Numbered from the stretch's first letter, positions 1 to 10,769 are shown. The stretch: DNA of 64,000 bases from Podospora bellae-mahoneyi (GCF_035222275.1 NW_026946359.1:6696001-6760000); one strand, 5' to 3'. Notes: a model not told the origin generated them from the letters alone. Translations and numbers: made by a program.

Positions 1-87
1 CATCGTGGAGGAGGTCTCCGCCTTGCCTGACCCGGGGGAGCCGCTTCGAGTCGTCGGCGATTTGGCGCGCCGGGCTTTGGCACCCAT
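1..87 (-). CDS. N-terminal fragment of an unidentified gene (5' end only)
   Basis: Reading leftwards from an ATG at 87-85, 29 codons stay open to the window edge. They encode a basic, Ser/Pro/Gly-rich start (MGAKARRAKSPTTRSGSPGS and on). Such low-complexity basic starts are common in fungal nuclear proteins but do not identify a family. The 800 bp to the right, up to the Cenp-O gene, would hold two divergent promoters. The frame is too short to exclude chance, although the ATG is the first in-frame one after a stop-containing stretch. The product cannot be named. Confidence 0.45.
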   Translation of the reverse strand, partial: MGAKARRAKSPTTRSGSPGSGKAETSSTM

Positions 88-911
88 ATGTACGTGTAGT
101 GTGTATGGTATTCGGGGGGTCTGTTCGAGACTTGTGATATTCTTTGCGGATGGCGCAGAAAGTCGGGAAGCGACTGGTGTGGGTTATGTGTAGATTCAAT
201 GACAGGACGCGCGCAGAGCAGAAGGGCTCATGGGACAGCAAGATCGAAATCGAGGGATGGAAATACTGAGGTCTAGCCTCTTGCTTGGAAACGGTTAACG
301 AGAGACGAAGTTGACAATGAGGCACCGAGGTTGTCGTTGCTCCAACGGCCTCTTTACAAAACTGGCCTCTTTCTCAACGCCCCCCTGGCGCTCCAACAAG
401 GACCAAAATCAAGCCAAGCCACGTTGCGCTGGGCCCGGGGGCCCGGAGCCTGGAGGCGACCCCCTGAAGGCGGTAGAGCCTAACTGTTTCCGGCAGATCG
501 CGGGGGAGCTAGCTGTGGCTTGACTGCCAAGTTTCAAACCCCGCTCTCACCGACTTCCTGCTGCAGCTGCATTCCCCAACTGCCCTGTTCAGGTTCAGTT
601 GGCAGTTGAAGGGCGCTAGCCGGTTTGGTTTAGCGTCCGGCAGCCAAAACTTCTGAAGTTCTGGAAGCCCATGGCGGGGCGGGCGTTGCCAGGCATCCTT
701 GGTGACATGAGTGTTTTGACTGAACAAATATCCGCGGAAAATCAACAAGGATTCTCCATCATTGAATCTCGCTTTTACAGCAGCTCTAGTCCTCTTGTGA
801 CTGATATCCCTTATGTCGTCCTCTTCAGCTTCTGCTTCCGATCAATATCTACGCGACACCAACACGCGTCTCACTCATCCTCTCACTCACCCATCACCCA
901 TCACCATCACC
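88..911. other. intergenic region, divergent promoter
   Basis: No frame here reads like a protein. The stretch separates the minus-strand fragment at the left edge from the plus-strand Cenp-O gene and presumably carries both promoters. It becomes CT/CA-rich over the last 100 bp before the Cenp-O ATG, which is typical of a fungal 5' leader. No repeat or RNA gene was seen. Confidence 0.5.
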
Positions 912-1827
912 ATGTCCTCCCCACTACGAACCTCACCTCAACCTCCAACCCTCGACGATGAGATATCCGCCCTTCAATCCAAAAGTAACTTCTTCCCCCA
1001 TTCTCCCGTTACCACGTCACTAACTGCGCCCAGTCAAAGCCCTCAAATCCGCCCTCGCCCTCCAAGCCTCCACCCTCCTCACCAGCCCCTCCACCCTCGC
1101 CCTCCTGTCATCCGACCCAAACCTCACCTCCCAATCCTCCCTCCACCAATCCCATCACCTCCAAACCCTCTACCGCACCTGCGCAACCCTCACCCTCTTT
1201 CGCGCTCAGGACCCCGACCCCAACGCCGTCGACGCTGGCTCCATCCTCGGTCTGAGGATAGAAGTTGTTTCGAGAGCTAAATTTCTCAGGCCGTACTATG
1301 TCCTTTTCAACCGCCCCTGGGCGTCTTCCTCATCCCTCCCAGGGCCGCAGAGGAAATGGCTCAGGGTGCACAGACATACTGTGCCAAGCTGTATCCCCCT
1401 GTCTGGGTTAGCAGCGAGATATCTCCCCTCGCCGGATAAGGATGATACAAGGAGGAAGCAGGATCTGGGAAAATTTGCCAGGGGAGTGAGGAGAGAGGTG
1501 GTGAGGTATCATGCCAGGTTGGGGACAGTGGCCGATTTGAGGAAGGCTGCTGGGTTAGGTAGGGGAGGGGATGGTGGGGATAAGAGTGGACTGGTGGATA
1601 TCAGTCCGGCGGATGCGGAGGTTAGGCATGTGAGCGTTGAGTGGGGGGACGGGAGGACGGGGAGGTTGGTGATTGGGGATGATGGAGAGGTGGAAAAGTT
1701 GGTGGTGGTGGGGGAGAATGGGAGGGACAGGGAGGCGGGGAGGGAGTTGCTTGGGGGGTTGGGGCTGGCGGGGACGGTGAAGGCGGAGGAGGTTGTGAGG
1801 AGGTTGGCGGGGACAGGGGGTGCCTGA
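912..1827 (+). CDS. Cenp-O / Mcm21-like inner kinetochore protein
   Basis: Two exons, 912-984 and 1034-1827, with a 49-nt intron (GTAACT...CTAACTGCGCCCAG), give 288 residues. The product starts with a short Pro-rich tail and LDDEISALQSK, the coiled-coil start usual for the family. The conserved core follows (ILGLRIEVVSRAKFLRPYYV, then VHRHTVPSCIPLSGLAARYL) and then a helical KFARGVRREVVRYHARL segment. These blocks are characteristic of the Cenp-O/Mcm21 family. The family protein belongs to the COMA (Ctf19-Okp1-Mcm21-Ame1) inner kinetochore complex that links centromeric chromatin to the outer kinetochore. An in-frame ATG at 813 would add 33 low-complexity residues; 912 is preferred because it lies nearer the conserved part. 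The C-terminal third is Gly-rich and coded by G-rich DNA. Confidence 0.85.
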
Positions 1828-3003
1828 GGGAGCGTACAGAAGAACGTGGGAATGTGAGCAGATGGGCTTCAAACACATAATGCGCATATTGGTATGTGTT
1901 GTTTACATTCCAACTTTAGGGCATGCCGAGAGCATCGCTAACGTTGATTTAGAGAGACGCCATGCCACACTTGCCGCCTCACCCCGCAAGCTCCTCGCCA
2001 GCTACACAGGACACACCAAGCCTTCGGGTCGATACCATCGATCAACCCGACAAGCAGGAGCCACCGACCTACTTCTGAACCCTTCGACCAAAAACGGCCC
2101 CAGGGCTGGGCAATTTATCTCCTCCCCTCGATACGAACTTTTTGACCTGCGTCATACTAAGCGACTCGATATCACCGCACTGCCCACCTTCCATGCCGCC
2201 TCTCGCTTGTCACTCTGTCGACCACGGCGGACCGAATGTTTGGATGAGAGTGACGCCAACGGGCGGGCTTGGATCACATTGGAGGGTTGCATTGCCGAAT
2301 GGTCAATGTGCCGCCGGGCATACATTGGGCGGGTTGGACGGCGGGTAAAAACGGTGGGTGGGTGTCCAAAGGTGGCGGTTTGTCGTCCTGTCAGCCAAAG
2401 GCTGCCGAACGGCAGAATGGCAGAGAAAGGTGTGGTGCATGTTGCTGTCAGGGGCGGACGCGACTCTGGGGCGGTTTGGAGGCGGGGGGGGGTGTTTACT
2501 GGCATCTTCCATGCTCCATGTCTGCGACGAGAGGGCTGGGAGGTGAGGTTTGTCTCGGTCTGATTTTGTTTTGTGTAGCTGTTGATTGTAGCTTGGGTTT
2601 GTCGGGGGAGGGGGGTTGAGGTATTGTATAGCGTGCATCTTGGGAGAAGAAAGAGATGAGGTTGATATGTTTTGTGGAAACATTCTTTTTGGCATTCTCT
2701 TGCGATGTGGACACAATACATACCTAGCATAGATGGGTCAAGGGGCATTGGGCAACAGCATCACCAATAATTAAACCAAAGTAAACTGTGTGCAAAATAC
2801 TAAAAGTATTACTGTTCTCATGATTTTTTTTTCCCTTCCCTTCTCCTCTCAAGATATCTCGAGAAACTACGCATTCAGAAAGAAAAAACATGTCTCAAAT
2901 CTATGAAGTTTTGCTTTTGCTATCAATCCAACCCCGTGGAAAATCCCAGTCATTAATCCATGAGCCTTTTCATATCAAAGCCGAAGAGGTGATTTTGCTT
3001 TGC
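1828..3003. other. intergenic region between convergent genes
   Basis: About 1.2 kb between the 3' ends of the Cenp-O gene and the minus-strand wall-protein gene. Long frames exist on both strands (for example 1820-2563 plus and 2152-2748 minus), but they overlap each other, have unstructured compositions and match no family I know. The stretch 2480-2500 is a G run. I see no supported gene. Confidence 0.5.
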
Positions 3004-3648
3004 TTAAAGGAGGGCAGCGGCGACGGCGATGACAGCCAGGGCTCCGCCTGCCTTCTGCATGGTTGCAGCTCCGGCGGTAACTGGCCTTCCGGTTGTGGTT
3101 GTGATAGGAGGCGGGATGATGGTTCCGATGGTGGTAGGAGGAGGAGGGGCCGGGGTGGTGACCGGGGGAGGAGGAGGAGGGGGAGGAGCTGGGGTTTCGG
3201 TGACCGGAGGAGGCGGCGGGGGAGGGGCCGGGGTCTCGGTCACCGGAGGAGGCGGGGGCGGGGGAGGAGGGGGGGGAGGAGGGGCGTGTGTGGGCGTGGT
3301 GGCCGTGACTGTCGACGGGGGAGGTGGAGGAGGAGGGGGCACCACGGTCGTGGGAGGTGGAGGAGGGGGAGGAGCCTCGGTCTCCGTCACGGGGCAGATG
3401 GTTGTGCTGACAGGAATGGTAACAGTGGTGAGAACCGTCGAGTGAGCCGGGCAGTCGGGGTTGACTGGTGGGCAAGAGGTGATGGTGCGGGTGGTGGTCG
3501 CCCAGACGGTGCTGGTGGTCCACTTGCCCACGAACGGGTTGTCAACGGGGCTACCGAGAGAGAAGGAAGGTGCCTCGTCGTGATATTCATCTCCGTGGGC
3601 CGCCACATGGGCAGCCAGAGTGAGAAGGGTGGCGACTGTGGTCCTCAT
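3004..3648 (-). CDS. proline-rich GPI-anchored cell-wall protein
   Basis: A single exon of 214 codons. Residues 1-18 form a signal peptide (basic start, then hydrophobic TVATLLTLAAHVAA). Residues about 43-92 form a Thr-rich module with four cysteines: a TSTVW start, TSC, DCP and a TTICPVTE end. Residues 93-185 are Pro runs broken by TETPAP and TTPAP. The C-terminus is a small-residue/hydrophobic tail of the kind replaced by a GPI anchor. It is probably a structural, O-glycosylated wall protein; no enzyme domain is visible. The same Cys module occurs twice in the chitinase at 31-34 kb. The coding strand is C-rich, so the Pro runs are prone to replication slippage and the length probably varies between strains. 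Confidence 0.8.
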   Translation of the reverse strand: MRTTVATLLTLAAHVAAHGDEYHDEAPSFSLGSPVDNPFVGKWTTSTVWATTTRTITSCPPVNPDCPAHSTVLTTVTIPVSTTICPVTETEAPPPPPPPTTVVPPPPPPPPSTVTATTPTHAPPPPPPPPPPPPPVTETPAPPPPPPPVTETPAPPPPPPPPVTTPAPPPPTTIGTIIPPPITTTTGRPVTAGAATMQKAGGALAVIAVAAALL

Positions 3649-5607
3649 TGTGATGGTAGATACCTCTGTTGAAGAACGAGAGACAGGAACGAGTGAATGG
3701 TACCGTAGGCACTGAGGGTTAGGAACAGAGAAAGCAGAAAGGCATAATCAGAAGAGGGGATGCCCTCTAAAATACTCGTGCGAGGGAACTCCTGGTGGGG
3801 TGCTCAGGGGCTGGGAGAATCAGCAACTGCAGCACGGCAGACAACAGCAAGCAACAAGGGGCGACGATCGGGACCGTCCCTCCATCACCAAGTCTGTCCA
3901 ATTCGAAAGCGCAGATCTCTCAGGGGGGGAGGGGGAGGAACAGGTTTCGCACGAACTTGCTGTGTAGTGTGGTGTACATCATGTATGCCACCGGGTTTGG
4001 TGAGATAAACAAGGCCAACAAGGTACCCTTTGCATGTGGGAGCTTGGCGGCTAAAGAATATAAGGTGTGCCTGGCAATCAACTTCCATATTAAGCTGATC
4101 CATGGCCCCAACAGACAAGAAAACCCGACTGCATGACGGAGAGAGACATGCAGAGCAGCCTGTCCTGGAGGGGGGAAAAACAAAGAGGGAAGAACAGTAC
4201 CCCTGAGTGGCGTCTTTCGGCCCTTGCGTCAGCTGGTGAGTAGAGGTGCCGGACGACGCGACGGACGAAGCCATGGAGGGCCTCCCGCCTCCCAAACGAT
4301 GTGACCCCCGATCGTCCAGTCGACAATCGGTGCCTGCATTGGTTGCTCTGGGGCCAGCGTTGGTGGAGGGCACAGCAGTGTGCCCCTGCATTTGAGCACA
4401 ACCTAAGCTCACGGCGGATGGCTTGAGCTGAGCTTGTTTTCCAACCTCTTCCCTCCCGCCCCCCTCGGAAGCAACTGCCCTGGCTTCCCATGGCTGCCGG
4501 AGGTTGACACAACGACATCGGCAGTGGTCTGAGAGCAGAGACATTGATATCAACACGGCCGACCGGGTTGACCACGACACAACGCCGTGGATTATGGTCT
4601 GCTTGAGCCCGTCATCAGCCTGCCCAAAGTCTGGGGGAAGTGGTTCACCGCAGTCGGCAGTGCTGTCCAGTGGGAGTTGGGACGGCATCCGGTCTAGGAG
4701 CGGGGAATCTGCCAGACAACCATGGATGCATCACATTCGTCAGCCAAGGCAAAACACACCACCACCACGCTGTGCAGACAGAGCAGGCACACCAACACCC
4801 GGAGAGGAAGGAGGGGAGACGACGGCACAAGTCTGATCAGGCACAGTCGACCGTTCGTTGGCTGGCGGCGGCGCGTGGTAAAACACAGTTGTCCTTCTCC
4901 TCGTAAGAGGCGTGGAGGCGAGCTTCTTCATGAATTCTCCATTCAGCCAAATGGGAATGACGGGACCATTGGACGACATGGGCTCAGCATTCGGTCGATC
5001 AAGACATCATCTATCTGGGTGGCACAACCATGAGGGCCACCAGTTTCGACGGCCAGGTGGCACAGCGGAAGCCTAAGAACACCTCTGTGATACAGGGGCT
5101 TCTGGCGTCTTTTCGGCGTATGCTTGAGGCCAGAGACCGGATACCGAACTGACGTGGCTGAGAGAAGACAAAAGATGGGGATGAGAAGAAGTTGTCTGCC
5201 ATGTCCTCTTCGCCCGTGGCTGGCTTACTCACCGGGGCCCACCCTGCTGAAGATCAATGTGGCTGAAGGCTCCAAAGGGCCGGCGGGGCGCTGTGGCTGA
5301 TGGATGCTATGCTCCGCGCCATTGACTGAGACAGCTTGATGCTGCGACAATTCGGCCACATTTTGGTTTCCACGTTGGCAGAGCTGTTGATTTGATGCGC
5401 CCGGGTTTCCCGGTAACTTGGAATGTTCTGTTGCCCTTCTACACTATCATTAACTGTGCAGGGCGAGATTGTACGATTACACAGACCTGCTTATTCATAC
5501 GCTCCCTACATCATCACCGCCGCCCGTCACCTTGCGACACCAGCATCTGGCAACGTAAGCAGATACACAAACACAGCGAGAAGGCCTGCCCCCGCGGGTT
5601 CAGGGAC
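3649..5607. other. intergenic region with divergent promoters
   Basis: Nearly 2 kb between the divergent wall-protein and MFS genes. Open frames such as 3885-4688 (minus) have no protein-like pattern and overlap frames on the other strand. The 200 bp before the MFS start is richer in CA/CT, like a leader. No RNA gene or repeat was recognised. Confidence 0.45.
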
Positions 5608-7120
5608 ATGGCACCAGCCGTAGATGCCGCGACCCGGAAAAGGGTTTTGAGGGTCATCTTTGTTTCCCTGCTGTTGGACTTGGTAAGCATGACATTTTAT
5701 TTTGTCTTGTGTCTTGGGTCTTGGGGGTGCCGGGCACTTGTACGCATACTGACAGCTCTCTCTTACTTGCCGGCAGCTCTCATTTACCTTCATCCTGCCC
5801 CTGTTCCCGAAACTGCTCGAGTTCTACCGCAACGCTGAGGCGCCGCTCGATGCTTCCGCCCCGGCATCCAAGACTCTGCTTTCCGGCGTGCTGGGCTACC
5901 TCAATGCGTACAAGGCCGCCTTTGCGCGTCCGATTGAGTCCCGATATGATATTGTGCTGCTGGGCGGGGCTCTGGGAAGCTTGTTCTCGTATGCAACCCG
6001 CTTTTTTGCTGGCATATGTGTTCTCCTGTGTTGACGTTGTGTACCCTTTAGTCTTCTCCAAGCTTTTGCCTCCCCCATCATTGGTCACCTATCTGATCGC
6101 CATGGCCGGCGCACTGCTCTTCTCGCCAGCATGGCAGGCAACATTCTCTCTGTCCTTCTTTGGGTTGTTGCTGTCGACTTCCGAACCTTCCTCGCCTCCC
6201 GAGTTGTAGGCGGTCTCTCCGAAGGCAACATCCAGATTGCTACCGCCATTGCAACCGACATCTCCGATGACACCTCCCGCGGCTCCACCATGGCCCTCAT
6301 CGGCGCATGCTTCTCCATTGCCTTTACCTTCGGTCCGGCCCTGGGTGCTTACCTCTCTACGGTTCCCACCGTGGCAGCCAACCCTTTCGCTACTGCTGCC
6401 TCGTTCTCGCTTTTCCTCATCGTTACCGAGACCGTCTACCTCTGGTTCTCTCTTCCCGAGACCCTCCCCAAGTTGACCGGCACAGACAAGAAGAGCACCA
6501 AGTCGGAGGCCAAGCCGATTCGGAGAACCAACTCTCACTTTCTCCTCAACTTTATCCACTTCACTTTCTTGCTGTTCTTCTCCGGCATGGAATTCTCTCT
6601 GCCCTTCATGACGTATGATCTGTTTGGATATTCCTCGGCCAGTAATGGTCGCCTGCTTGGCTATGTTGGTCTTGTTGCCTCTCTCCTCCAGGGAGGTGTC
6701 ACTCGCCGTCTTCCACCGCTCCTCTCGGTCAAGACTGGCGTGTTGGCTTGCCTTGCTGCCTTTGCCATGCTCGGTCGCATCACCACCGTCGGTGGTCTAT
6801 ATCTGGCTGCCACATGCCTCGCTACCACTTCGGCTACTGTTGTTTCTGGCCTGAACGCCCTGAGCAGTTTCGAGGCGAGCGAGGATGAACGCGGCAGGAA
6901 GCTGGGTGTTATGAGAAGTTGGGGCCAGCTCGGAAGGGGCCTGGGGCCAATTTTGTTCACCAGTGTGTACTGGTGGGCCGGGAGAGGCACAGCCTACACC
7001 CTCGGTGCGACGGGCATTGCGGTGGTGAGTGCTCTGGTGTTGTTCGGGTTGAGGACGCCACCTGGGTCGGTGAAGGTCAAGACCAAGACCTCGTCGAAGG
7101 TGGAGAAGAGTGAGCTTTAG
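5608..7120 (+). CDS. MFS transporter, MFSD10/tetracycline-efflux-like
   Basis: Three exons, 5608-5682, 5777-5988 and 6052-7120, with introns of 94 and 63 nt, encode 451 residues. The signature MFS loop 2-3 motif (GHLSDRHGRR) appears only after the second intron is removed. It is followed by alternating hydrophobic helices and a loop-4 segment rich in Gly and charged residues (SRVVGGLSEGNIQ). A charged central loop near KKSTKSEAKP separates two six-helix halves, and the C-terminus is Lys-rich and cytosolic. The overall layout resembles the MFSD10/TETRAN and yeast YCR023C group of putative drug or small-molecule exporters. The substrate cannot be told from sequence. The start at 5608 is chosen because the frame upstream is low-quality leader sequence. 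Confidence 0.85.
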
Positions 7121-7357
7121 TTGGCCGAGCGGAAGAGGTGAGGTTTCGTTGTATCTATTCTCACGTGAACATGTTGACCATAGACATCTTGTATGACATT
7201 TGGACTGTGCCTAAACATGAGGAAACAACAAGGGTTTTCTCTCTCCCTCTCTTTGCGTGGCTCTCTTCAGGGCTTCCAAAATGCCACCCGCTCGAGGCTT
7301 TCCAGCCCCCCATCCCTTAGCTAAAACTTTGTCTTGTGACAGTGGGCAAGGCCACTG

Positions 7358-7412
7358 TTTTCTTTTTCTTTTTCTTTTTTCTTTTTCTTTTTCTTTTTCT
7401 TTTTTCTTTTTA
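7358..7412. repeat. (TTTTTC)n pyrimidine microsatellite
   Basis: Roughly nine units of T4-6C in a row, lying downstream of the MFS stop. It could act as part of the 3' end or simply be a slippage product. Confidence 0.9.
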
Positions 7413-7726
7413 CCCTTTAAAATCATGAGAAAACGACAGGTGAGGTTCCAAGTTGACACCTGCGGAGAAAAGATTAGGTTCTGCCATACATGCCCCCCTA
7501 TCCATTCCCAAACACCAGAATTTGGACACCGGGAAGCCTCTCAGCGCCCCATTATCCATTTTACAGATAATGTACACTCTCCACGCTCTTCCCCATCCCA
7601 ACCAGCCAGCCGTGCCTTACACCTGACCAAGTGTCGTCGTTTCCGCCAGGTACCACGTTCCATAGACTCAACACGGTACTTAGACTCTAGCACCCGCCAC
7701 CAAGGCAACAAAAAAGTGGTCTGCGT

Positions 7727-7862
7727 GCAGCCCTCGCGGGGAAATGGTAACTCGTCAGCCTCCTAAGCTGAAGACTGCGGGTACGTTAGGGGTTCGATCC
7801 CAGCTGGCACCACATGAAAACTGACCAACAGTCGAGAAATAGGTTCGAGTCCCGTCGGCGGT
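7727..7862 (+). pseudogene. tRNA-Arg(CCT)-like sequence with a split T arm
   Basis: A D-loop-like AATGGTAAC (from 7744) is followed by a perfect 5-bp anticodon stem (TCAGC/GCTGA) around a seven-base loop CTCCTAA, which gives anticodon CCT (Arg). Next comes GACTGCGGG, the 5' half of a T stem. The matching TTCGAGTCCCGT lies only after 62 unrelated bases (7782-7843). Those bases contain a second T-loop-like GGTTCGATCCC and a GGCACCA. From memory, the anticodon arm plus the two T-arm halves read closely like the yeast tRNA-Arg(CCU). The A box and the acceptor stem are poor. I judge it a rearranged tRNA copy or tRNA-derived element rather than a working tRNA gene. Confidence 0.35.
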
Positions 7863-8351
7863 GTTCTTCCGCCTTGTCGAAGCTCACATAATGCACTCCC
7901 CAACCAGACATCACACTACTACCGTCCAAGACTGCTGGTTGGCCAAAGACGAACCACCACTCCACACCACGCTAGCTTCATCGGGAAGAGAGACCGAATG
8001 GGCATTGAGACTGATACGATGCCTTTGTTGAGGCTCATGTTCACATCACATATTCCTTCGGCTCTTTCTGTACGGCCACGATGACACAGCGGATCTTACG
8101 AGCTCCCCCATTCGACGCGTCCCCCACACCGAGGCGTATCACCACAGCTCCCATCATCGGAATCACATCTTGATCCGATTGATGAGTGACTCTGGATCAC
8201 TGCGGGGCGCTTACACACCTGGACGGACAGCCACCGCATATCGCAAGCCTAAGAAGCAACATTTTGGACGGGCAGGTTCAGCCACAAAGGTCAGTCGTAG
8301 TCCTTGGTTACACGTTAGAATCATAGAATACAACATCTTACACCTTCCAAG

Positions 8352-10025
8352 ATGGCAGCCTGTTCCATATCACGAGTCATGAACCATCTTCTGATCCAAC
8401 TCGTAGCCTTTGCTTGGCTTTCTGAGTCTCCTGCATGGGCGCTCAGCAATGCGTTTGATGTCCGAGAAGCTAGTATCGACAGTGTGCACAATGCCTTGTT
8501 CACCCAGATCACTACCTGCAGAGAGATTGTCTCGGCGTTCATCGCGCGTGTCGAGGAGTTCAACCCAACTGTCAATGCCATCATCTCGCTGAACCCAGAG
8601 GCGTTGTCGATCGCGAGCAAGCTGGACGAGCGGATTGCCGCCGGCAACGTCACGGGCTCGCTTTTTTGCATCCCAGTGGTGCTCAAGGATAACTACGATG
8701 CTGTTGGGACGAACACAACGGGGGCTTGCCTTGACCTTGCCAACAGCAAGCCGTTGGAGGATGCCCCGACCGTCACAGCTCTGAGAAACGCCGGTGCTGT
8801 CATTCTCGGCAAGGCAAACCTCCACGAAATGGCTCTTGAGGGCTTGACCGTCTCGTCTCTGGGCGGCCAGACCGTCAACCCGTACGACAAGACTCGGACG
8901 CCAGGAGGAAGCAGTGGGGGGGCTGGAGCAGCGGTGGCCTCCAACTTCGCCATCTTTGGCACGGGGACTGACACGGTAAACTCGCTGAGAAGTCCTGCCA
9001 ATGCGGGCTCGTTGTTTAGTTTTCGCCCTACGAGGGGCCTGATTTCTCGTGCCGGAGTGATCCCCGTCAGCTTCACACAGGACACTGTTGGCGCGATTGC
9101 CCGCAATCCGAAGGATCTGGCTGTTGCGCTGACTGTTATGGCAAGTGTGGGATTTGACCCCAATGATAACGTCACGGCCTTGGTCCCGCCAGAGGTGCGG
9201 GGCAGGGACTATTCAGCCTCGTTGTATGGTGGCAGTCTGACGGGTCGACGGTTCGGTTTTCTAGACGGCTTCTTGAACCATACCGCCTCTGCCGAGACGA
9301 CTCCGGTCAACGATGTCATGGCTGACATGGTGGAAAAGCTGAAAGGAGCCGGTGCCACAGTTGTCAACATCACCGAATCCATCTACAACACTGTCACCCT
9401 TGCAGCCCTCGACGTCCAAATCTACGAGTTCAGGGAGGTCCTCGACGCCTACCTCGCCCGGCCTCGACTCGGCGGCTCCCCTCGCCCAGACAGCTTCGCC
9501 GAGCTGTACAACAGCGGCAGATTCCTCGTCATCCCGAGCCAGTCGGGCATGATTCGATCCTCCCTTGTCTCCTCCACCGCTAGCACAGCCTATCTCGACT
9601 CCCTCCGCAAAATCCAGGACCTCACCCAAGCATTGGACGCAACCTTTGTCAGGAACAACCTCGACGCGTTGATCTATCCCCAACAGAAAAACCTCGTCGT
9701 CAAGATTGGCTCCCCGTCCCAGAGCGGGAGGAATGGGATTCTTGCCGCGTTGACTGGGCGGCCGGTGGTTCACGTACCGGCGGGCTTCTCGCCTCCGTCG
9801 GAGGACGCGCCGATTGGTGTGCCGATAGGGATGGAGATACTGGGGAGGCCGTTTGCGGAGGGGTTGCTGTTGAATATGGCGAATCATATTGCTGAGAAGT
9901 TTCCTGTGAGGAGGATGCCGCCGTTTGCTAATGGGACGGTGGAGGCGAGGGCGTATGAGAGTGTGCCGGTGATCAGGCCGGATACGGGGAATATTCCGGG
10001 GGTGTATCCTATTGGGGTGTTTTGA
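8352..10025 (+). CDS. secreted amidase-signature enzyme
   Basis: A single exon of 557 residues. A hydrophobic segment ending in SESPAWA acts as a signal peptide; translation may really begin at the second Met (residue 10, position 8379), which gives a more typical one. The amidase-signature fold is clear. Lys112 lies in the motif VVLKDNYD, the cis-Ser 187 in GGSSGG, and the nucleophile Ser211 in DTVNSLRSPA, with the spacing seen in fatty-acid amide hydrolase (75 and 24 residues). The usual DTGGS has become DTVNS, a variant I associate with fungal secreted amidases of unknown substrate. Family members hydrolyse amide bonds via the Ser-cisSer-Lys triad. Two tRNA-like or pol III box-like loci flank the gene. 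No partner genes are nearby, so the substrate is unknown. Confidence 0.85.
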   Translation: MAACSISRVMNHLLIQLVAFAWLSESPAWALSNAFDVREASIDSVHNALFTQITTCREIVSAFIARVEEFNPTVNAIISLNPEALSIASKLDERIAAGNVTGSLFCIPVVLKDNYDAVGTNTTGACLDLANSKPLEDAPTVTALRNAGAVILGKANLHEMALEGLTVSSLGGQTVNPYDKTRTPGGSSGGAGAAVASNFAIFGTGTDTVNSLRSPANAGSLFSFRPTRGLISRAGVIPVSFTQDTVGAIARNPKDLAVALTVMASVGFDPNDNVTALVPPEVRGRDYSASLYGGSLTGRRFGFLDGFLNHTASAETTPVNDVMADMVEKLKGAGATVVNITESIYNTVTLAALDVQIYEFREVLDAYLARPRLGGSPRPDSFAELYNSGRFLVIPSQSGMIRSSLVSSTASTAYLDSLRKIQDLTQALDATFVRNNLDALIYPQQKNLVVKIGSPSQSGRNGILAALTGRPVVHVPAGFSPPSEDAPIGVPIGMEILGRPFAEGLLLNMANHIAEKFPVRRMPPFANGTVEARAYESVPVIRPDTGNIPGVYPIGVF

Positions 10026-10209
10026 AGGGGCGTTGGAGCTTGCTGCTTTTAGTATGAGCGGTGTAAGGTTAGTTTGTATGGAGAGTGTTGTGAGTTATCA
10101 ATCAAAAATGTTGTTTACTTTTGGAAAGTGATGCAGCGACCTGCTGCTGGACTGGTCAAGGTATAGGGTTGGGGTGGTCGCCTGTGTGGGCGCCCCTGTG
10201 GGTGTGGAG

Positions 10210-10400
10210 TTGCTCCCGGGGATATAACTTAACGGTCGAGTTCGAGAACAACTCTCACGAGGGACGCCTCCAGGGTTGGGTGGCGTAGTGGTATGAGAGG
10301 ACGCTCTGCATACTGCTACGACCAACGCACCCGGAGAGATTTCGCAGGACTGACACCAGATCTGAGCGCACCCTACGAGTTCGACTCAATACTGGGTCAT
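10210..10400 (+). other. pol III promoter-like box A/box B motifs (possible tRNA-derived SINE head)
   Basis: TGGCGTAGTGG near 10278 fits the tRNA A-box consensus. GAGTTCGACTC near 10379 fits the B box loosely. They are about 100 bp apart, too far for a plain tRNA. A T-rich tail follows. A tRNA-derived SINE remnant is one reading, but no acceptor stem can be folded. The same bases also read as an open protein frame from the ATG at 10293, so chance is a serious alternative. Confidence 0.2.
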
Positions 10401-10410
10401 GCTGCGGAAC

Positions 10411-10444
10411 TCTTTTCTCTTTTTTTTCTCTTTTTTTTTTTCTC

Positions 10445-10493
<49 letters not shown>

Positions 10494-10556
10494 CTTTTTT
10501 TTTTTTTCCTCTTTTTTTTTTCTTTTTGTTTTTTTCCTCTTTTTTTTCTTTTTTTA
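10411..10556. repeat. 145-nt T-rich tract
   Basis: T runs of up to several tens of bases broken only by single C, G or CTC. It is the longest such tract in the window and lies directly after the box A/B-like motifs. The exact length in the assembly may be unreliable. Confidence 0.9.
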
Positions 10557-10769
10557 TATCTAGCGATTATCTTTCGACTTTTCTTTTTCCTGAATATCGA
10601 TTCTTATGAATACAGAGACCCACGAGCCGAAGTAATTTACTTTTAACCATCATGATGGATTATTAACTAACAACGAACGATCAAGAGAAAAATATCTTTC
10701 AACCCTTTGCGAAGCTGCCGCGTCTCTCTCCCTCTCTCCCTCTCTCTCTCGACTCTCAGCTCTGAACGT

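Larger units (their letters stand above)
7121..8351. other. intergenic region with a pyrimidine microsatellite and a tRNA-like locus
   Basis: About 1.2 kb between the MFS and amidase genes, which lie in the same direction. It holds a T5C-type microsatellite (7358-7412) and the tRNA-Arg-like sequence listed separately. No protein-coding gene is supported. Confidence 0.5.

Noticed and set aside
1820-2563. 247-codon plus-strand frame after the Cenp-O gene
   Set aside because: It overlaps long frames on the other strand, has a random-looking composition with many Arg and Cys, and no domain or signal.
3885-4688. 267-codon minus-strand frame
   Set aside because: Composition and overlap with plus-strand frames suggest chance in GC-rich DNA; no recognised motif.
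5608-10025. Secondary-metabolite or catabolic cluster (MFS transporter plus amidase)
   Set aside because: Only two genes, 1.2 kb apart, with no regulator or biosynthetic core enzyme; the neighbours are housekeeping or silencing genes.
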